Assembly (NCBI GenBank): GCA_016763665.1
Contig: JAESTI010000205.1
Location: 1-9,841, forward strand
Source of the DNA: Bacteroidia bacterium
GTDB lineage: Bacteria > Bacteroidota > Bacteroidia > Flavobacteriales > NORP286
DNA: 9,841 nt
Direction of reading: 5' to 3'
Shown here: in pieces, positions 6,597-9,841 of the stretch
Position numbering within the stretch: the stretch's first letter is position 1
Layout: each line of letters begins with the position of its first letter
Program-made: the position numbers and the translations under genes
Notes under the pieces: generated by a model
What the model was told of the DNA's origin: nothing
Database searches by the model: none
The model's input: the letters and a program-made list of their open reading frames with translations, nothing else

Positions 6597-7907
6597 ATGA
6601 TAAAAACAGGTAAGAAAGGCATACATGAGCTGTATTCAACTGACCCAATAGAGGCAGATAAATTACTTTGGGGAAGAGAGACTGATAGTTCACGAAGAGG
6701 GTTTTTGAAGAAAACTGCTCTAGCAACAATGGGTACTTTTCTTGGTGCAGAAATTGCCTTTGCAAATAAGATGCCAGCTGGACTCATTCCAGCTTCGTTA
6801 ATTTCTGATGAACCATTTCTTATTCCCGGAAAACATGCTGACTTAGTTGTTCTTAACGACAAACCAATTAATGCTGAAACACCACCACATCTATTAAATG
6901 ATGTCATTACTCCTGCTGACAAATTATTTGTCAGAAACAATGGATTAGTGCCCGAAAACATTGATGTTGACAACTGGACTTTGACTATTGAAGGGGAATC
7001 TGCAAAAGAAAAAAAGACATTCACATTAAAAGAGTTAAAATCTAATTTCAAACATTATACCTATCAATTGACATTGGAATGTGGAGGCAATGGAAGAAAT
7101 GAATTCAACCCACCGGCAAAAGGAAACCAATGGTCATTAGGAGCAGTTGGCTGTCCTCAATGGACAGGAGTAAGATTAAAAGATGTACTGGACAGTGTTG
7201 GAATTAAAGGTGATGCAGTCTATATCGGCTATTATGGAAAAGATGTGCATTTAAGTCAAAATCCGGATAAGGTTGTTATCTCAAGAGGGGTTCCCATAAA
7301 AAAGGCAATGGAGGATGAATCATTAATTGCCTGGGCTATGAACGGAGAAGAAATTCCTGTAATGAATGGATACCCTCTTAGACTAATTTTTGGAGGATGG
7401 CCCGGTTCAACATCAGGCAAATGGCTGCATAAAATTGTTATTCGAAATAAAATTCATGATGGTCCTAAGATGGAGGGGGCGTCATATAGAGTTCCTTGCA
7501 ATTCTGTCTCTCCGGGTAGCGAGGTTGCCAATGAAGATATGTGCATTATAGAATCAATGCCAGTAAAATCATTGATCACTTACCCAAAATCAGGGGCTGT
7601 ACTAAATGAAGGAACATCTCTCAAAGTTAACGGTCATGCCTGGGCTGGAGATTCTGAAGTATCCACAATGCATATTTCTATTGATTTTGGTTCATCATGG
7701 CAAAAATGTGAGCTTAAATCTCCAAAGAACAGACATGCATGGCAACAGTGGAACTCTGATGTGAATTTTCCTAAAAAAGGATATTACGAGGTATGGGCTA
7801 AGGCAACTGATAGTAACGGAAAATCTCAACCAATGGTGGTACCTGAATGGAACCCAAAAGGATATCTAAACAATGCCTGTCACAGAATTGCCGTAAAGGT
7901 TGTGTAA
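6597..7907 (+). CDS. sorA: Tat-exported sulfite oxidase family molybdoenzyme (SorA-like sulfite dehydrogenase)
   Basis: This 436-aa periplasmic Moco enzyme probably oxidises sulfite to sulfate. A twin-arginine signal is plain: S32-R-R-G-F-L-K38 followed by a mildly hydrophobic stretch ending near AFA-NK (residue 57). The Moco domain carries LTLECGGNGR, with C162 as the expected Mo-ligating cysteine, then GAVGCPQWTGVRLKDVL at 182-198 and NGYPLRLIFGGWPGS near 257-271. The C-terminal sulfite-oxidase dimerisation domain, about 320-436, ends with WNPKGYLNNACHRIAV. There is no heme or cytochrome b5 domain. The next gene starts immediately after the stop codon and encodes a monoheme cytochrome c, which fits SorAB rather than SoxCD (diheme SoxD) or stand-alone SorT. 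The start is 4 bp after the previous stop, suggesting translational coupling. Exact substrate is inferred from family and partner. Confidence 0.85.
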   Translation: MIKTGKKGIHELYSTDPIEADKLLWGRETDSSRRGFLKKTALATMGTFLGAEIAFANKMPAGLIPASLISDEPFLIPGKHADLVVLNDKPINAETPPHLLNDVITPADKLFVRNNGLVPENIDVDNWTLTIEGESAKEKKTFTLKELKSNFKHYTYQLTLECGGNGRNEFNPPAKGNQWSLGAVGCPQWTGVRLKDVLDSVGIKGDAVYIGYYGKDVHLSQNPDKVVISRGVPIKKAMEDESLIAWAMNGEEIPVMNGYPLRLIFGGWPGSTSGKWLHKIVIRNKIHDGPKMEGASYRVPCNSVSPGSEVANEDMCIIESMPVKSLITYPKSGAVLNEGTSLKVNGHAWAGDSEVSTMHISIDFGSSWQKCELKSPKNRHAWQQWNSDVNFPKKGYYEVWAKATDSNGKSQPMVVPEWNPKGYLNNACHRIAVKVV

Positions 7908-8375
7908 ATGGCTGGTAAAAAATACAACTTAACTGATGAAGAAGAAAGTAAAGTAAAGTCTCTCATTACCTTTACCAGCTACTTTTTGTTTTCCTGTTTG
8001 GCAATAATAACCATGATCACTTACCTCATGTTTTGGTATGCCCCGGAGGTTAGTACAATAACTAATGATCAAATTGTTGAAGATAAAGTAGAAAATGGCA
8101 TAGATTTGCATACGGGGTTAATTGCTGATGAAGGTTACAAAATGGTTAAGCAACAATGTATTTCTTGCCATTCAAGTAAATTGATCATTCAAAACAGAGC
8201 AACCAAAGAAGGCTGGACAAACATCATTCAGTGGATGCAGGAAACACAAGAGCTTTGGGATCTTGGAAAAAATGAAGAGATTATTGTAAATTATCTGGCT
8301 AAGAACTATGCTCCTGATAAACAAAGTAGAAGAAAACCCCTTGAAAATATAGAGTGGTATGTGCTTAAACAATAA
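7908..8375 (+). CDS. sorB: Membrane-anchored monoheme cytochrome c, SorB-like electron acceptor
   Basis: This 155-aa protein has a short charged cytoplasmic N-terminus, one membrane segment at about 19-45 (LITFTSYFLFSCLAIITM onward), a linker, and a small periplasmic cytochrome c domain. The heme site is C84-I-S-C87-H88. The likely distal ligand is M110 in NIIQWMQ. The pattern QQCISCHSSKLI...TKEGWTNIIQWMQ...IVNYLAKNYAP resembles the cytochrome subunit of SorAB-type sulfite dehydrogenases. Its ATG directly abuts the sorA TAA with no spacer, so the two are surely one transcript and probably one complex. It would take electrons from the Moco centre and pass them to a terminal oxidase or another cytochrome. 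The permanent N-terminal anchor differs from the soluble SorB of Starkeya. Specific assignment rests on context. Confidence 0.85.
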   Translation: MAGKKYNLTDEEESKVKSLITFTSYFLFSCLAIITMITYLMFWYAPEVSTITNDQIVEDKVENGIDLHTGLIADEGYKMVKQQCISCHSSKLIIQNRATKEGWTNIIQWMQETQELWDLGKNEEIIVNYLAKNYAPDKQSRRKPLENIEWYVLKQ

Positions 8376-9504
8376 ACTACTTTCTTCTATACTAATTTCT
8401 TTCCTGATTATTTCTTCTTGCAACAATAATAATAATCAGAATCTTGTTAAGCAAAAAGTAATAATCAAGGATACCATTCCTGATAAGCTACCTGCTCATC
8501 TTCAAAAAAAGGCAGATAAGATTGATGCATTTTTCAAAAATAAATTCAATCACAAAGTATTTAATGGTAATATTCTATTTGCTGAAAACGATAAAGTTCT
8601 TATCAAGAAGTGTTATGGTTATTCTCACCTGAGAAAAAAAACACCGCTTCATCTCAATTCCATTTTTCAACTCGCTTCTGTTTCTAAGCCACTAACTGCA
8701 ACAGCAATTTTGCTTTTATACGACAGAGGGGAGCTTGATCTGGAAGATGATATTAAAAAGTATTTCCCTGATTTCCCATATGAAAACATTACTATCCATC
8801 TCTTACTAACTCATCGGGGAGGTTTGACAAATTACATGTACTTCTCTGATAAACACTGGCCTGACTGGGAAATTCCTATCACCAATGAAGATGTTATCGA
8901 ATTGATGACTGAACACGAACCAAAAACCTACTACCGTCCAAATAGAAGATACAATTACAGCAACACTGGTTTTATGTTGCTTGCTTCTATAGTTGAAAAA
9001 GTTACAGGAATGACTTTTCAGGAATTTATGAGAAAGGAAGTTTTCCAGGTACTTGAAATGGAACATTCATTTGTGCGAGCAGAATCAACCGAACTTTCTA
9101 AGGAAAATGTAGTAATAGGGTACAACAAATTTCGAAAGCCAGATGAGACGAGTTATTTAGATGGAGTCGTGGGCGATAAGGTAGTTTTTATCTCAGTGGA
9201 AGATCTATATTTATTTGATAAAGCGATTTCAAATGAAAACTTTCTTGCAAAAGAGACTCTTGAAAAAGCTTTTACTCCAAGACATCGTGATTTGCATCGA
9301 GACGACAACTACGGATATGGCTGGCGCATTAATACGATCTCAAAAAAGGAAAACAAGAAAATTGTATGGCATACAGGATGGTGGAAAGGGTTTCGCTCCT
9401 ACTTTATTAAGGTTCTTCATAAAGATCAAACCATTATTATTCTAGATAATACTACAAGAGGGAGCTTTTTGAGAGTAAAGGAATTGATTGGATTATTGGA
9501 GTAA
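8359..9504 (+). CDS. Serine hydrolase lipoprotein, beta-lactamase / PBP-like fold
   Basis: This 381-aa protein belongs to the serine beta-lactamase-like superfamily (class C / AmpH / esterase group). The N-terminus is a lipoprotein signal with lipobox I18-S-S-C21, followed by an Asn-rich linker from an AAT triplet run, so it is likely anchored in an envelope membrane. The active-site motifs are intact: S107-V-S-K110, Y200-S-N202 and H338-T-G340. LTHRGGLTNY at 150-159 is typical of the family. The substrate could be peptidoglycan peptides, D-amino peptides or esters; resistance activity cannot be claimed. The ATG at 8359 lies inside the cytochrome gene, giving a 17-bp overlap in another frame. 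This start is required because it leads straight into the signal peptide, and it suggests translational coupling. A functional link to sulfite oxidation is not apparent. Confidence 0.9.
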   Translation: MCLNNKLLSSILISFLIISSCNNNNNQNLVKQKVIIKDTIPDKLPAHLQKKADKIDAFFKNKFNHKVFNGNILFAENDKVLIKKCYGYSHLRKKTPLHLNSIFQLASVSKPLTATAILLLYDRGELDLEDDIKKYFPDFPYENITIHLLLTHRGGLTNYMYFSDKHWPDWEIPITNEDVIELMTEHEPKTYYRPNRRYNYSNTGFMLLASIVEKVTGMTFQEFMRKEVFQVLEMEHSFVRAESTELSKENVVIGYNKFRKPDETSYLDGVVGDKVVFISVEDLYLFDKAISNENFLAKETLEKAFTPRHRDLHRDDNYGYGWRINTISKKENKKIVWHTGWWKGFRSYFIKVLHKDQTIIILDNTTRGSFLRVKELIGLLE

Positions 9505-9528
9505 AAAAAATAGGCTCTCTCAAAAGCC
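9503..9528 (-). terminator. Weak candidate intrinsic terminator (minus strand)
   Basis: On the minus strand a short stem, GGCTTT/AGAGCC with one wobble pair (9528-9513), is followed by TA and a run of eight T (9510-9503). It would stop transcripts entering from the right edge before they run antisense into the hydrolase gene. No minus-strand gene is seen in 9505-9841, so its use is doubtful. On the plus strand the same stem is followed by A, not T. Confidence 0.25.
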
Positions 9529-9538
9529 AAAAATACGT

Positions 9539-9617
9539 GCCATTCTGAACGATAGTGAAGAATCTTGTTTCTAAATTGCGACTGTGTTAATAGATCCTTC
9601 ATTTCATTCAGGATGAC
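9539..9617. repeat. REP-like imperfect palindrome of the 'cattctgaacgaagtgaagaatc' type
   Basis: The arm 9539-9564 (gccattctgaac...gtgaagaatc) pairs with 9593-9617 (gatccttcatttc...aggatgac), with about five mismatches or indels and a loop of 28 bases. From memory, sequences like GTCATTCTGAGCG...GTGAAGAATC are dispersed in many copies in Bacteroidota and other genomes as palindromic elements between genes. It lies 34 bp after the hydrolase stop. No T-run follows, so it is not a simple terminator. Arms are seen directly; the repeat-family identity is recollection. Confidence 0.6.
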
Positions 9618-9754
9618 ATAAAGTGGCCTTTAAAAACAAACCTACTAAGTATGTCAAACATTCTAATGAAATGTCACTACCTGATCCCGAGTATTAATAG
9701 GCTATATAAGGGCTTAAAGCAAATAGGTTTAGAAAATTGAACAACTTTTGCAAA

Positions 9755-9768
9755 TCCTTACGTAAGGA
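9755..9768. repeat. 14-bp perfect palindrome, tccttacgtaagga
   Basis: The sequence is its own reverse complement and has no spacer, so it resembles a dimeric-protein binding site more than an RNA hairpin. It shares the octamer gtaaggac (9762-9769) with the hairpin at 17-60, which may be chance. No gene start follows within the window. Confidence 0.35.
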
Positions 9769-9841
9769 CAGGAATAATACCATCAATGTATTGTTCACCA
9801 TTTCATTTATTCGTATTTTAGTTTTTTAATAAATTAGTAAA

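Larger units (their letters stand above)
9505..9841. other. Non-coding 3' region without a recognisable gene
   Basis: These 337 bp hold no open frame with a recognisable protein and no tRNA or rRNA feature that I can see. They contain the imperfect palindrome at 9539-9617, a 14-bp palindrome at 9755-9768, and a very AT-rich end (from about 9800) that could be the upstream region of a gene beyond the window. Confidence 0.6.

Noticed and set aside
6575..7051. 158-aa open frame on the minus strand
   Set aside because: It lies opposite the well-supported Tat signal and Moco domain of the SorA-like gene, and its translation shows no recognisable motif. It is a shadow frame.
6597..8375. SoxCD sulfur dehydrogenase
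   Set aside because: The partner cytochrome has one CxxCH heme site and a membrane anchor, not the diheme SoxD, and no other sox gene is present.
9215..9445. 76-aa plus-strand open frame
   Set aside because: It overlaps the hydrolase gene in another frame across the conserved HTG region; the translation is low in complexity and unlike any protein I know.

Overview
The window looks like chromosomal DNA of an AT-rich member of the Bacteroidota. The reasons are A-rich leaders without clear Shine-Dalgarno sites, a perfect TAnnTTTG -7-type box before moaA, a GxxExxY-family gene with repeat-rich flanks, a lipoprotein-type serine hydrolase, and the overall protein style. The theme is molybdenum-cofactor (Moco) enzymes and their maturation.

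Layout. Positions 49-2284 hold a minus-strand pair, xdhC then xdhA: a Moco-sulfuration chaperone and the FeS/FAD subunit of a xanthine-dehydrogenase-type hydroxylase. The molybdenum subunit would lie beyond the left edge. A perfect 20-bp hairpin (17-60) spans the 3' end and stop codon of xdhA. Positions 2431-2906 hold a compact GxxExxY (PD-(D/E)XK-like) gene bracketed by inverted arrays of about 10-bp repeats. It sits between the divergent xdh and moaA units and looks like an inserted cassette.

From 2954 to 9504 six plus-strand genes run closely spaced: moaA (GTP 3',8-cyclase), an FdhF/YdeP-family molybdopterin oxidoreductase, an unrecognised 141-aa protein with a TTG start, a Tat-exported sulfite-oxidase-family protein (SorA-like), a membrane-anchored monoheme cytochrome c (SorB-like), and a serine beta-lactamase-fold lipoprotein whose start overlaps the cytochrome gene by 17 bp. 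The last 337 bp contain no gene that I can support. They hold a REP-like imperfect palindrome (9539-9617) and a short perfect palindrome.

How the genes work together: MoaA starts Moco synthesis. Three different Moco enzyme families lie next to it: the xanthine oxidase family (with XdhC), the DMSO-reductase family (YdeP-like) and the sulfite oxidase family. The SorA-like enzyme would oxidise sulfite, or a related sulfur compound, in the periplasm and pass electrons to the anchored cytochrome and on to the respiratory chain. The roles of the 141-aa protein and the lipoprotein hydrolase in this cluster are unknown. The most unusual items are the GxxExxY cassette with its inverted decamer arrays, the 20-bp hairpin over the xdhA stop, and the 141-aa orphan between two Moco enzymes.
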